From: Aeromicrobium sp. Root495
Lineage (GTDB): Bacteria; Actinomycetota; Actinomycetes; Propionibacteriales; Nocardioidaceae
Length of the DNA: 64,000 nt
Assembly (NCBI RefSeq): GCF_001426755.1
Contig: NZ_LMFJ01000002.1
Location: 64,240 to 128,239, forward strand
Direction: 5' to 3'
The translations under genes were made by a program, and so were the position numbers. This document shows positions 16,979 to 27,446 of the stretch, piece by piece. The notes under the pieces are model-generated. The model was given only the letters and a program-made list of their open reading frames with translations. It was not told the DNA's origin and ran no database searches. Positions within the stretch are counted from its first letter, which is position 1; every line of letters starts with the position of its first letter.

Positions 16979-17902
16979 TCACCACTGCCCCATCGGATGG
17001 GCACGTGCGACGACCTGGAGCTCGGCCAGGAGCCGGCTGTGGGCCTCGGTGTGCAGACCGTCGCGCCCGGTCTCGCCACGAACGCCGGCCAGCGGCGCGA
17101 CGTCGGGCCGCTCGACCCCACTCAGGGAGAAGACCTGCTCGAGGAGGACGTCGACCTCGTCGGCGACCGTGGCCGGGTCGACGCCGACGGTCGACTCGGC
17201 GACCAGCGACTCGACCTCGTGCGTCGCGAAGAGCTCGGCCCGGAGCGGCCAGATCTCGGTCAGACCCCCGACGACGCGACGACGCGACTCGTCGGTCCCG
17301 CGGGCCAGCGTCAGGAACCAGCGACCTGCGTAGTCCCGGTGGTACGTCATCTCCTTGACGCCCTTGACGGCGACGGCCGACAGCACCTTGTCCCGGCTCG
17401 CGGCAAGCTTCTCGAAGAGGGCGAGGCGCCACGTCGAGAACAGCAGGAGGCGTGCGATGGTCTGGCCGAAGTCGCCGTTGGGTCCCTCGACCAGGCGGAC
17501 GTTGCGGAACTCGCGATCGCTCCGGAAGTAGGCCAGAGCGTCCTCGGCCGGGATCGGCGACCCCTCGGGCAGCGCCGGCACGAGCGACGGATCGGCCGCG
17601 GCCGCACGGGCCAGCAGGAGGCGCGACTGTCCGAGGAGGTCGAGCGCGATGTTGGCGAGCGCGATGTCCTCCTCGAGGTCCGGCGCGTTGCTGCACCACT
17701 CCGAGAGCCGCTGCGACATCACGAGGGCGTCGTCCGCCAGCATGATGCAGTACAGAGCCAGGGCACGTCCCTCCACGCCGTCCGGCAGCGTCGTGTCGAC
17801 ACCGGCCAGGGGGTCCTCGAAGTCGGTGCCGAACGCCCACTGCGAGTCGTCGCCTCCGAGCAGCCCGTCGTAGACGGACTCGTGGTCCACTTCCTCAACC
17901 AT
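16979..17902 (-). CDS. paaC: Phenylacetyl-CoA epoxidase structural subunit
   Basis: A 307-residue ferritin-like subunit that pairs with PaaA in the epoxidase core. Recognisable are DDALVMSQRLSEWC, LANIALDLLGQSR and VKEMTYHRDYAGRW. As usual for PaaC, it has the four-helix fold but lacks a full set of metal ligands. It is 11 bp downstream of paaB and 2 bp upstream of paaD. Confidence 0.93.
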   Translation of the reverse strand: MVEEVDHESVYDGLLGGDDSQWAFGTDFEDPLAGVDTTLPDGVEGRALALYCIMLADDALVMSQRLSEWCSNAPDLEEDIALANIALDLLGQSRLLLARAAAADPSLVPALPEGSPIPAEDALAYFRSDREFRNVRLVEGPNGDFGQTIARLLLFSTWRLALFEKLAASRDKVLSAVAVKGVKEMTYHRDYAGRWFLTLARGTDESRRRVVGGLTEIWPLRAELFATHEVESLVAESTVGVDPATVADEVDVLLEQVFSLSGVERPDVAPLAGVRGETGRDGLHTEAHSRLLAELQVVARAHPMGQW

Positions 17903-17913
17903 GGTTCAGCACC

Positions 17914-18213
17914 TCACATGTGGGGGACGTTGTCGGGGATGTCGTAGAACGTCGGGTGGCGGTAGACCTTGTCACCACTCGGCGCGAACAGCGGATCCTT
18001 CTCGTCGGGGCTCGACGCCGTGACGGCGTCGGAGCGGACGACCCAGATGCTGACGCCCTCGTTGCGACGGGTGTAGACGTCACGCGCGTGCCGCACGGCC
18101 ATCTCGTCGTCAGCAGCGTGGAGGGAACCCACGTGGACGTGGTTCAGGCCGCGCTTGCCGCGGACGAACACCTCGTAGAGCGGCCACTCGGCCTGCGGTC
18201 CGGACGTCACCAT
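17914..18213 (-). CDS. paaB: Phenylacetyl-CoA epoxidase subunit B
   Basis: A 99-residue subunit with the hallmark [21 protein letters not shown]-terminus and [12 protein letters not shown]-terminus. It bridges PaaAC heterodimers into the larger complex. The ATG at 18213 is preferred because GAGGGG lies 8 bases upstream; a GTG at 18222 would add three residues. The start falls within the last bases of paaA. Confidence 0.93.
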   Translation of the reverse strand: MVTSGPQAEWPLYEVFVRGKRGLNHVHVGSLHAADDEMAVRHARDVYTRRNEGVSIWVVRSDAVTASSPDEKDPLFAPSGDKVYRHPTFYDIPDNVPHM

Positions 18214-19205
18214 CGGGGGCACCCCTCGACCTCGTCGGCGTCGACCGGCTGGTCGGCGCTCTCCTCAGAGCCTCGCGCGGCGAAGGCGAGCGCGGCCTCG
18301 CGGACCCACGCACCGTCCTCCCAGGCACGACGGCGATGCTCGATCCGCTGGGTGTTGCACGGTCCGTTGCCGCGGACGACGTCGTTGAACTCGTCCCAGT
18401 CGGGCGAGCCGAAGTCGTGGGCCTGACGCTCCTCGTTCCACCGAAGCTCGGGGTCGGGCAGCGTGACGCCCAACGCCTCGGCCTGCGGGACGGTCATGTC
18501 GACCATGCGCTGACGGAGGTCGTCGTTGGTGTTGCGCTTGATGCCCCACTCCATCGACTGCGCGGTGTTGGGCGAGTCGTCGTCGGGCGGGCCGAACATC
18601 ATCAGGGCGGGCCACCAGAAACGATTCACCGACTCCTGCACCATGGCGCGCTGCTCGTCGGTTCCACGCATCATCGTGGCCAGGAGCTCGAAGCCCTGAC
18701 GCTGGTGGAAGGACTCCTCCTTGCACACGCGGATCATGGCGCGGCCGTACGGGCCGTACGAGGTGCGGCACAGCGGCACCTGGTTGCAGATGGCCGCACC
18801 GTCGACGAGCCAGCCGATCGTGCCGACGTCGGCATAGGTCAGCGTCGGGTAGTTGAAGATTGAGGAGTACTTCTGCTTGCCGTTGATGAGCATCTCGGTG
18901 AGCTCGTTGCGCGAGGAGCCGAGCGTCTCGCAGGCCGAGTACAGGTACAGGCCGTGGCCCGCCTCGTCCTGGACCTTCGCCAGCAGGATCGCCTTGCGTC
19001 GCAGCGACGGCGCGCGCGTGATCCAGTTGCCCTCCGGCTGCATGCCGATGATCTCCGAGTGCGCGTGCTGGGCGACCTGACGAAGCACCGTCTTGCGGTA
19101 CCCCTCGGGCATCCAGTCGCGCGGCTCGATGCGGTCGTTGTGGTCGATCGTGAGCTCGAAGCCGGAGAGCAGCTGCTGCTCGTCCGTCTCTGGTGCCACC
19201 GTCAT
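18207..19205 (-). CDS. paaA: Phenylacetyl-CoA 1,2-epoxidase catalytic subunit
   Basis: A 332-residue diiron oxygenase that epoxidises the ring of phenylacetyl-CoA. Metal-ligand segments [15 protein letters not shown] and [14 protein letters not shown] are intact, as is the [11 protein letters not shown]-terminal region. It is the first gene of the paaABCDE-J-F-H-I operon and is divergent from paaZ over 98 bp. A near-palindromic PaaR-type operator lies 29 bp before the start codon. Confidence 0.95.
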   Translation of the reverse strand: MTVAPETDEQQLLSGFELTIDHNDRIEPRDWMPEGYRKTVLRQVAQHAHSEIIGMQPEGNWITRAPSLRRKAILLAKVQDEAGHGLYLYSACETLGSSRNELTEMLINGKQKYSSIFNYPTLTYADVGTIGWLVDGAAICNQVPLCRTSYGPYGRAMIRVCKEESFHQRQGFELLATMMRGTDEQRAMVQESVNRFWWPALMMFGPPDDDSPNTAQSMEWGIKRNTNDDLRQRMVDMTVPQAEALGVTLPDPELRWNEERQAHDFGSPDWDEFNDVVRGNGPCNTQRIEHRRRAWEDGAWVREAALAFAARGSEESADQPVDADEVEGCPRW

Positions 19206-19233
19206 GACCCCTCCAGATTCTCGTCCTCAGGCA

Positions 19234-19257
19234 TTTACTGACCGAACGGTCTGTAAT
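19234..19257. promoter_or_regulatory. Probable PaaR operator between paaA and paaZ
   Basis: A 24-bp imperfect palindrome with arms TTTACTGACC and GGTCTGTAAT around GAAC. A copy matching at 22 of 24 positions (in the opposite orientation) is found upstream of paaG. It overlaps the core promoter region for both divergent genes, so one repressor can control the whole catabolon. Assignment to the TetR protein encoded at 11.5 kb is inferred from family and context. Confidence 0.75.
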
Positions 19258-19303
19258 AGTGTGGCACGCATCATCCCGTTTGCGCAACGAAAGGTTCCTT
19301 GCC

Positions 19304-21340
19304 GTGAGTGCACTGCTCGAAAGCTATGCAGGAGGCGCGTGGTTCCGCGCTTCCGATGAAGGCACGCCGCTCCTCGACGCCTCCACAGGCGAGGAGGTGG
19401 CCCGTATCTCCTCCACCGGCCTCGACCTCGCCGGGATGGTCGACCACGCCCGCACGGTCGGAGGACCCGCGCTCCGCGCGCTCACCTTCCATGAGCGGGC
19501 CGGCCTCCTGAAGGCCGTCGCCAAGCATCTCGGCGCCGACAAGGAGGAGCTCTACGCCCTCTCGGCCCGCACCGGCGCGACGCTGCGCGACTCCCAGGTC
19601 GACATCGACGGCGGCATCGGCACCGTCTTCAGTTACGCCAGCAAGGGGACGCGAGAGCTGCCCAACGACACCGTCGTCCTCGACGGTGCCACGGAGCAGC
19701 TCGGACGCACCGGCGTCTTCCTCGGCCAGCACCTCTACACGTCCCGTCCGGGCGTGGCCGTGCAGATCAACGCCTTCAACTTCCCCGTGTGGGGCATGCT
19801 CGAGAAGCTGGCCCCCGCGTTCCTCGCCGGGCTCCCCACCATCGTGAAGCCCGCCAGCCAGACGGCCTACCTCACCGAGGCCGTCGTGCGCCGCATCGTC
19901 GATTCCGGGATCTTGCCCGAGGGTTCGCTCCAGCTGCTGTCCGGCAGCCCCGCCGGCCTGCTCGACCAGCTCGGCGCCCAGGACTCCGTGGCCTTCACCG
20001 GCTCCGCCGCCACCGGCGCCAGCCTGCGCCAGCACCCCTCGGTGCTGCACGGCGGCGTCCAGCTCGGGATCGAGGCCGACTCGCTCAACTGCTCGATCCT
20101 GGGCCCCGACGTCTCGACCGACGACCCCGAGTTCGACCTCTTCGTCAAGGGCGTCGTGGCCGAGATGACCGTCAAGGCCGGCCAGAAGTGCACAGCCATC
20201 CGACGCGCCATCGTGCCGCTCGCGATCGCCGACGACGTGGTCGCCGCGATCAGCGCCCGGCTCACGAAGATCACGGTCGGCGACCCGAACGCGGACGGTG
20301 TCCGCATGGGGGCCCTCGCGAGCCTCGGTCAGCGCGACGAGGTCCGCAAGGCAGTGCAGGCACTCATCAGCTCCGCCGACGTCGTCTTCGGCGACCCCGA
20401 CGCCGTCGAGGTCGTCGGTGCCGACGCAGAGCGTGGCGCCTTCATGTCACCCGTCCTGCTGCGAGCCCACCCCGGCGCGAGCGAGCCCCATGACATCGAG
20501 GCCTTCGGTCCTGTCAGCACCGTCCTCACCTACGAGTCGCTCGACGAGGCCATCGCCCTCGCCGCCCGCGGCCAGGGCAGCCTGGCCGGGTCGCTCGTCA
20601 CCCACGACCCGCAGGTGGCCCGCGACGTGACCCTTGGTCTCGCGCCGTGGCACGGACGCATCCTCGTGCTCGACCGCGACGATGCCCCCGAGTCCACCGG
20701 GCACGGCTCGCCGCTGCCCGTCCTCGTCCACGGCGGGCCCGGCCGCGCCGGTGGCGGCGAAGAGCTCGGCGGCATCCGCGGCGTCCTGCACCACATGCAG
20801 CGCACCGCGATCCAGGCCTCTCCCGACATGCTCACAGCCATCACCGGCCAGTGGACGAAGGGCGCCGTCCAGACGGTCGACGAGGTTCACCCGTTCCGCA
20901 AGAGCCTCGCCGAGCTCCGGATCGGTGACACGATCCGCACCGCGTCGCGCACCATCACCCTCGACGACATCGGGCACTTCGCCGAGTTCACGGGTGACAC
21001 GTTCTACGCCCACACCGACGAGAAGGCCGCGGAGGCGAACCCGCTCTTCGGCGGGATCGTCGCGCACGGCTACCTCGTGGTGTCGATCGCGGCCGGCCTG
21101 TTCGTCGAGCCCAACCCCGGGCCGGTGCTGGCCAACTTCGGCGTGGACCACCTTCGCTTCCTCACGCCGGTCAAGGCCGAGGACACCATCTCGGTGACCC
21201 TCACGGTCAAGCAGATCACGCCGCGCAACAGCGCCACCTACGGCGAGGTCCGCTGGGACGCCGTCGTCACCAACGCCGAGGGGGCGCCCGTCGCCACCTA
21301 CGACGTGCTCACCCTCGTCGCCAAGACGCTCGACAACTGA
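19304..21340 (+). CDS. paaZ: Oxepin-CoA hydrolase / 3-oxo-5,6-dehydrosuberyl-CoA semialdehyde dehydrogenase
   Basis: A 678-residue bifunctional enzyme. The N-terminal aldehyde dehydrogenase domain (to about residue 520) has Glu257 in LGIEADSLN and Cys296 in GQKCTAIRR, almost the same numbers as E. coli PaaZ (256 and 295). The C-terminal MaoC-like hydratase domain has FTGDTFYAHTD, with Asp565 and His570. It opens the oxepin ring and oxidises the resulting aldehyde. The start is GTG at 19304 with AAAGG upstream; the frame is open for 45 more bases but without a ribosome site. It is divergent from paaA and 13 bp upstream of an EthD-like gene. Confidence 0.94.
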   Translation: MSALLESYAGGAWFRASDEGTPLLDASTGEEVARISSTGLDLAGMVDHARTVGGPALRALTFHERAGLLKAVAKHLGADKEELYALSARTGATLRDSQVDIDGGIGTVFSYASKGTRELPNDTVVLDGATEQLGRTGVFLGQHLYTSRPGVAVQINAFNFPVWGMLEKLAPAFLAGLPTIVKPASQTAYLTEAVVRRIVDSGILPEGSLQLLSGSPAGLLDQLGAQDSVAFTGSAATGASLRQHPSVLHGGVQLGIEADSLNCSILGPDVSTDDPEFDLFVKGVVAEMTVKAGQKCTAIRRAIVPLAIADDVVAAISARLTKITVGDPNADGVRMGALASLGQRDEVRKAVQALISSADVVFGDPDAVEVVGADAERGAFMSPVLLRAHPGASEPHDIEAFGPVSTVLTYESLDEAIALAARGQGSLAGSLVTHDPQVARDVTLGLAPWHGRILVLDRDDAPESTGHGSPLPVLVHGGPGRAGGGEELGGIRGVLHHMQRTAIQASPDMLTAITGQWTKGAVQTVDEVHPFRKSLAELRIGDTIRTASRTITLDDIGHFAEFTGDTFYAHTDEKAAEANPLFGGIVAHGYLVVSIAAGLFVEPNPGPVLANFGVDHLRFLTPVKAEDTISVTLTVKQITPRNSATYGEVRWDAVVTNAEGAPVATYDVLTLVAKTLDN

Positions 21341-21353
21341 GAAGGAACGAACC

Positions 21354-21656
21354 ATGCATCGCATCACCATCCAGTACGTCACGCCGCAGGACCCTGAGGC
21401 GTTCGACCGCCAGTACCTCGACCAGCACGCTCCGCTGGTGGAGAAGCTCCCCGGCCTGCAGGCGTTCACGTGGTCCAAGCCCCGTCTCATGGCCGGCGAC
21501 GCCGACATCTATCTCGTGGCCGAGCTCGAGTTCGAGGACAAGGACGCACTCAAGACCGCCCTCACCTCGCCCGAGATGAAGACGACGGCCGAGGACGCGG
21601 CCACGCTCGGCGTGGCGATGACCATGTTCAGCGGCGAGGTCGTCACCGCCTTCTGA
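21354..21656 (+). CDS. EthD-family small protein
   Basis: A 100-residue dimeric alpha/beta-barrel protein of the EthD type, with the DQHAPLVEKLPGLQAFTWSKP core and the terminal MTMFSGEVV strand. It has a good ribosome site (AAGGA) and lies 13 bp after paaZ, so it is co-transcribed with it. EthD-like proteins often accompany ring-cleavage or monooxygenase genes, but their chemistry is not settled. It may help remove a reactive paa intermediate. Function is not assigned. Confidence 0.85.
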   Translation: MHRITIQYVTPQDPEAFDRQYLDQHAPLVEKLPGLQAFTWSKPRLMAGDADIYLVAELEFEDKDALKTALTSPEMKTTAEDAATLGVAMTMFSGEVVTAF

Positions 21657-21673
21657 CCGCACCGCACCGACGA

Positions 21674-21709
21674 GGGCCGGGCACCGACGCGATCGGTGCC
21701 CGGCCCTTT
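21674..21709. terminator. Strong intrinsic terminator between convergent paaZ-ethD and paaK
   Basis: A 14-bp perfect GC-rich stem (GGGCCGGGCACCGA with its complement) around a 5-base loop is followed by TTT on the plus strand. It sits 17 bp after the EthD-like stop and 15 bp before the paaK stop. It can serve both converging transcripts. Confidence 0.85.
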
Positions 21710-21724
21710 CGTCGTCCCTGCTCG

Positions 21725-23032
<1,308 letters not shown>

Positions 23033-23085
23033 GGCTGCTCCTGCGGGACGGCGATTGCTCGTCGCCGGGCAACCGAGGGTTGGAA

Positions 23086-23119
23086 CGGAGCGCGGCCCCT
23101 GTGCAGGGACCGCACTCCG
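23086..23119 (-). repeat. Intergenic hairpin between phenylacetaldehyde dehydrogenase gene and paaK
   Basis: Arms CGGAGCGCGG and CCGCACTCCG pair at 9 of 10 positions, and an inner CCCTG/CAGGG stem sits inside them. No T run follows on either strand. It may stabilise mRNA ends or partly terminate transcription before paaK. Confidence 0.45.
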
Positions 23120-23129
23120 GGCTCGAGGG

Positions 23130-24596
23130 TCAGAGAACGATCGTGACGACCTTCTCCTCGGTGTTGGCCAGGATGCCGCTCCAGCCGAGCTCGCGGCCGA
23201 TGCCGCTGGCCTTCATGCCGCCCCACGGCAGGGCGGGGTCGATGGCGGCCCAGCCGTTGACCCAGACGGCACCGGCGCGCACCTTGGCGGCGACCGTGTG
23301 CGCCAGCGACACGTCCTGGGTCCAGATTGTCGCGGCGAGGCCGTACCGGGTGTCGTTGGCGATCTGGATCGCCTCCTCGACGGTGTCGAACGGGATGACA
23401 GCGCCCACAGGACCGAAGATCTCCTCGCGGGCGATCGTCGAGCTGTTGTCGACATCGGCGAAGATCGTCGGTCGGACGAAGAAGCCCGGCTGGTCCGGCG
23501 ACGTGCCGCCGGCCACGAGACGTGCGCCCTCGGCCTTGCCCTTCTCGATGTAGCCGAGCACGCGCTCCTGCTGCTTGGCACTGACCAACGCACCGAGCGT
23601 CGTGGCCTCGTCGAACGGGTCGCCGAGCACCTGGGCATCGGCGGCCTGGCCGAGCGCCTCGACGACCGTCTCGTACAGGGAGCGGTGCACAAGGATGCGG
23701 GTGCCTGCTGCGCAGACCTCGCCCTGGTTGAAGAACAGCCCCATCGCGATCCCGTTGATGGCGGCCTCGACGTTGGCGTCCTCAAGCACGATCTGCGGGC
23801 TCTTGCCACCGAGCTCCAGCGTCACGCGCTTGAAGGTGTCAGCGGCGGTCTTCTGGATGTGGCGGCCGATCTCGGGCGAGCCCGTGAAGCTGATCTTGTC
23901 GACGTCGGCGTGCTCGACGAGTGCCTGGCCGGCCACCGGACCCAGACCGGGGACGATGTTCACGGTGCCGGCCGGGAAACCGGCCTCCTCGATCAGGGTG
24001 CCCAGGTGGAGGATCGACAGCGGCGCGTCCTCGGCGGGCTTCACCACGAGCGTGTTTCCGGCGGCCAGGGCCGGACCGAGCTTCCAGGCCGCGATCATGA
24101 GCGGCGTGTTCCACGGAATGATGGCGCCGATGACGCCCACGGGCTCACGCACCGTGTACGAGTGCGTCGCGGCCATGCCCAGGTAGCCGGCCGTCGGGAT
24201 GGTCGCGCCCTGGATCTTGTCGGCCCAGCCGGCGAAGTGGCGGAACGTGGCCACCGTGTTGGGAATGTCGAGCATGCCCGGCTGTGCCACCGGCTTGCCG
24301 ATGTCGAGTGCCTCGAGGCGCGCGATGATGGCTGCGTCCCGCTCCACGAGGTCGGCGAGCTTGTTCAGGAGAGCGCCTCGGGCCACGCCGGGGGTCGCGC
24401 CCCAGGCTCCGTCGAGGGCCGCGCGAGCGGCCCGGACCGCTCGGTCGACGTCGGCAGCACTTCCGGCCGCGACGCGCGCCAGGAGGGAGCCGTCGGCGGG
24501 GTTGAGGTCGTCGAAGGTCTCGGCCGCCTCGACCCACTCGCCGTCGATCAGGAGGTTGGTGGTCAGGTCGGCCTGGGGGATGGTCGTGGTCGTCAT
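23130..24596 (-). CDS. Phenylacetaldehyde-type aldehyde dehydrogenase
   Basis: A 488-residue aldehyde dehydrogenase with Glu261 in ELGGKSP and Cys295 in GEVCAAG. It also has the IPWNTPLM and SFTGSPEIG NAD-binding segments. Placement upstream of paaK suggests that it oxidises phenylacetaldehyde to phenylacetate (FeaB/StyD-like), giving a second entry to the paa route from phenylethylamine, phenylalanine or isomerised styrene oxide. No styrene oxide isomerase gene is seen, so its link with styrene is uncertain. The ATG at 24596 has GAGGA 6 bases upstream; open frame further upstream lacks a ribosome site. Confidence 0.88.
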   Translation of the reverse strand: MTTTTIPQADLTTNLLIDGEWVEAAETFDDLNPADGSLLARVAAGSAADVDRAVRAARAALDGAWGATPGVARGALLNKLADLVERDAAIIARLEALDIGKPVAQPGMLDIPNTVATFRHFAGWADKIQGATIPTAGYLGMAATHSYTVREPVGVIGAIIPWNTPLMIAAWKLGPALAAGNTLVVKPAEDAPLSILHLGTLIEEAGFPAGTVNIVPGLGPVAGQALVEHADVDKISFTGSPEIGRHIQKTAADTFKRVTLELGGKSPQIVLEDANVEAAINGIAMGLFFNQGEVCAAGTRILVHRSLYETVVEALGQAADAQVLGDPFDEATTLGALVSAKQQERVLGYIEKGKAEGARLVAGGTSPDQPGFFVRPTIFADVDNSSTIAREEIFGPVGAVIPFDTVEEAIQIANDTRYGLAATIWTQDVSLAHTVAAKVRAGAVWVNGWAAIDPALPWGGMKASGIGRELGWSGILANTEEKVVTIVL

Positions 24597-24624
24597 CGTG
24601 GTCCTCGTTCCGTCGGTCCGGCAG

Positions 24625-25422
24625 TCAGCTGCCGATGAAGGTGGGGCTCTGCTTGGCGATGAACGTCGCCACGGCGTTGCGGTGGTCGGTCGTGAGGCCC
24701 AGTCGCTTCTGCGCCTCGGACTCGGCGGCGAGCACCTCGGGCATCGACATCGACCAGGAGTCGGTGATGGCCTTCTTGACCTCGGCGTACGCAGCCGTAG
24801 GGCCCATGGCGAGCTGAGCCGCCAGGGCGTCAGCCTTGGGGACGACGTTCGTCGGCTCGGTGACGAATCCCGTGATTCCCCACTCGAGGGCCTGCTCTGG
24901 GGAGAACGGGCGGGCCAGGAGCAGAAGCTCACGTGCCCGCGCGTCGCCGACCGCACGCTGCAGCGTCCCGGCAAGGCCCGAGTCACAGGTGAGTCCGATG
25001 CCCGTGAAGGCCGTCCCGAGCTTGGCGCCCGAGGAGAACACCCGGAGGTCGCATGCCAGCGCGAAGCCGAGACCGGCGCCAAAGCATGCGCCGTTGACCG
25101 CCGCGATGACCGGCTTGGGCATGATCATGAGCGTGCGAACGATGGGGCTGTAGTGAGCGTCGACCGTGTCGAACGCCGTCTCCGGGTTCAGGCCGATGGC
25201 CTCGCCGTGCTCCTTCAGGTCCTGCCCGACGCAGAACGACGACTCGGTGCCGGTAAGCACGACGGCTCGCACGGCGTGATCATGCGCGACCTCGTTCAAG
25301 GCGTCGCGCAGCCCCACCTTGGTTGCATGGTCGAGGGCGTTCTTGCCCTCGGGCCGGTTGATCGTGACGGTGGCGACCGCCTTGCCGCGCTCGATCGTGA
25401 CCGGGCCGTTCGCGTCTGACAT
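24625..25422 (-). CDS. paaG: 1,2-epoxyphenylacetyl-CoA isomerase (crotonase family)
   Basis: A 265-residue crotonase-fold protein. The oxyanion loop SSFCVGQDLKEHG and the GLTCDSG segment are seen. The Glu of hydratases is replaced, and an Asp in CDSG occupies the position of the catalytic Asp of PaaG isomerases. It is therefore assigned to conversion of epoxyphenylacetyl-CoA to oxepin-CoA. It heads the paaG-aldehyde dehydrogenase-paaK group and has a copy of the PaaR-type palindrome 25-48 bp upstream of its ATG. Confidence 0.82.
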   Translation of the reverse strand: MSDANGPVTIERGKAVATVTINRPEGKNALDHATKVGLRDALNEVAHDHAVRAVVLTGTESSFCVGQDLKEHGEAIGLNPETAFDTVDAHYSPIVRTLMIMPKPVIAAVNGACFGAGLGFALACDLRVFSSGAKLGTAFTGIGLTCDSGLAGTLQRAVGDARARELLLLARPFSPEQALEWGITGFVTEPTNVVPKADALAAQLAMGPTAAYAEVKKAITDSWSMSMPEVLAAESEAQKRLGLTTDHRNAVATFIAKQSPTFIGS

Positions 25423-25446
25423 GACAATCTCCGCTTCGCAGGAATC

Positions 25447-25470
25447 TTTACAGACCTTTCGGTCAGTAAA
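25447..25470. promoter_or_regulatory. Probable PaaR operator upstream of paaG
   Basis: A 24-bp palindrome with arms TTTACAGACC and GGTCAGTAAA around TTTC. The arms differ from a perfect palindrome at one position. It is nearly the reverse complement of the paaA-paaZ site. It places the paaG-paaK transcript under the same control. Confidence 0.75.
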
Positions 25471-25526
25471 TCAGACGCGTCAGCCGTTGCCAAGACCTTT
25501 TAGCGCGAAGAGATCTCCGTGACGGG

Positions 25527-25961
25527 CTACTCGGACCTACGGGCGCGCGCGAGATCTGCTCGCAACGCGCGGACCGTGTCGAACTGCTCGGACACGTCCC
25601 GAAGCACCGCGACGGTGCCGGTGATGGAACCGCTTTCATCACAAAGCGTCGCGAGGGTGAACTCGACCGAGATCGTCGCTCCGGCCTTCGTCAGGCCCGG
25701 CACCTTAAGCAGCTGGTCACTTCCGTAACGACTCTCACCCGTGCGCATCGTCTCGTGGAATCCCTTCCAGTGCGCTGCGCGCAACCGGTCAGGAATGATG
25801 AGGTCGAGCGACCTACCCCGCGCTTCCGGAGCCGCGAATCCGAAGATCCGCTCGGCCCCGGGCCCCCAGAACGTGATGGCTCCAGCCGCGTCGGTCGCGA
25901 TGATCGCATCGGCATCGGAGCGCAGCAGCGCCAGTGCGATGCGCGTCTCGTTCTCGTTCAT
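25527..25961 (-). CDS. Standalone PAS-domain sensor protein
   Basis: A 144-residue protein that is almost entirely one PAS domain (about residues 5-125). It has the DADAIIATDAAGAITFWGPGAERIFG fold start, the SLDLIIPDRLRAAHWKGF helix and the C-terminal RDVSEQF exit, then a short charged coil. No kinase, GGDEF or DNA-binding module is attached. It could bind a flavin, haem or small aromatic ligand and pass a signal to a separate partner. It lies upstream of paaG on the same strand but is separated by the operator, so it is probably its own unit. A CCTGAC-GAAT-GTCAGG palindrome (25987-26002) lies 26 bp before its ATG. Confidence 0.8.
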   Translation of the reverse strand: MNENETRIALALLRSDADAIIATDAAGAITFWGPGAERIFGFAAPEARGRSLDLIIPDRLRAAHWKGFHETMRTGESRYGSDQLLKVPGLTKAGATISVEFTLATLCDESGSITGTVAVLRDVSEQFDTVRALRADLARARRSE

Positions 25962-26123
25962 GGAATCGTCCTTCTCGGTCGCGAACCCTGACGAATGTCA
26001 GGCCGGGCTGGAGCGCGGCGGTGGACGACACTACGCACAGGCCTCGCTCTCACCCTGGTCGGGGCATTTTCGCGCCGAGACGGAACGATCTGCCTCACGA
26101 GTATTCCGACCCGCCGCGAAGCC

Positions 26124-27446
26124 TTACCGCGGTGGTGAGAGCGGCCTCGCTTCACGCCCCGTCCCCGGAACGGCTAGATCCGTGGGGTGCATCGCTTTGC
26201 CGAGCTCGGGATGGGCGGTCACGCTATCCAGCCGAGACCCATCCAGCCCAGAGGCCCGGTGCATCGCTTCCATCGACTGCCGGAAGACGTCGTCCACCGA
26301 CCCTTGCAGGTGTCCTCGAGCTTCGGGAGGGATAGCGATCGACACTCCGCGAAGCAGGTCAACGGGAGACACGGGGGATCGCATGGCCGACGACTCAGCA
26401 CCCTCGAGAAGGACCCGGTTCACAGCCCTGGCGGGGGCGGTGAGCTCGCCACCGGAGACGAGCTCTCGCGCAGCAGCGGCGAGAGCGACCGACGAAGCGA
26501 GATGGCTATTCAGCGCCGACAGCGCCTCACCCTTCCTATCGGCAGGTCCCTCAAAGACGACCAGAGAAAACGCGCGCTTGAGGCCGTGTGCCGCCTCAAG
26601 CGTTGCCCGTGGGACGGCTTCGGCGCCCCAGCTCAGGTCCCGCACCCGCTGCGCCACTCCCTCCCACGAGTCTGACAGCTGACTCAGCACCGGATCCAGA
26701 CGAGAAGCCGTATGTGGATCGACAGCTCCGTTCCGTGCAGCGGAGCCGACCGCGATCGCGAAGCCGCTCTGCACGAGCGACTCGTGACGTGCGATGAGTG
26801 CGAGGCAGCTCGTTGACCGGTTGGTCAGCAAGGCGCGGTGCGCCTGGACGTCCCACTCGGCCACTGCCTGCGAGAGGGTCCGGATGTCAGCGCGATAATC
26901 AACGGGCCTCTGCACGACTAGGCCAACGGCCATGTTCTCCGCCGCCTCCGCACGACCCAGGGCGTCGCGGATCAGGCGGTCCTCCTGCATGAGCTCGATT
27001 GAGGGCGGGGCATCGACCAGGGTCGCCCGAAGGTCTGCCAGATGATCGCGGCAGCACTCCACCACCGTGTGGGCGGCCGACCAAAGCACGCCGGCCAGGT
27101 GCCGCTCCGCCTCGTTGAGCTCGTCGATGGTGTGGATCTGGCCACGCTGATGGGAGATGTCCTTCAACACCTTGATTACGGGTGTCAGCTCGGGATCGAC
27201 CGCTCCTGGACCCGGCCACTGTCGATGACGCTGATTCGCGTCGTGAAGACCATCACCGACCAGCGCGATGCGCTCAACGTGACGACCAACATCGGTCGAG
27301 GCCGGAAGCGACGAGTGAGCCGCTCTCACTGCTGCGGTGAGGAACGGCCAGCTACGCACCAGGACGGCGGCATTTCCCGTACTTCTCATGCGAGCCTGCA
27401 GGGCGAGACGATGCGCCTGCCGGAAGGGTTCAGCCGAGGAGGCCAA
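26124..27446 (-). CDS. Hypothetical helical protein of the mobile element
   Basis: A 440-residue protein without a recognised domain. It is rich in Ala, Leu and Arg and appears wholly alpha-helical, with no signal peptide or membrane segment. The frame begins with TTG at 27446, overlapping the end of the upstream 120-residue gene by 17 bases, which suggests coupling. An internal ATG at 27389 is an alternative start. It is the leftmost gene with element-like character. A role in DNA processing or regulation next to the relaxase cannot be excluded. Confidence 0.6.
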   Translation of the reverse strand: MASSAEPFRQAHRLALQARMRSTGNAAVLVRSWPFLTAAVRAAHSSLPASTDVGRHVERIALVGDGLHDANQRHRQWPGPGAVDPELTPVIKVLKDISHQRGQIHTIDELNEAERHLAGVLWSAAHTVVECCRDHLADLRATLVDAPPSIELMQEDRLIRDALGRAEAAENMAVGLVVQRPVDYRADIRTLSQAVAEWDVQAHRALLTNRSTSCLALIARHESLVQSGFAIAVGSAARNGAVDPHTASRLDPVLSQLSDSWEGVAQRVRDLSWGAEAVPRATLEAAHGLKRAFSLVVFEGPADRKGEALSALNSHLASSVALAAAARELVSGGELTAPARAVNRVLLEGAESSAMRSPVSPVDLLRGVSIAIPPEARGHLQGSVDDVFRQSMEAMHRASGLDGSRLDSVTAHPELGKAMHPTDLAVPGTGREARPLSPPR

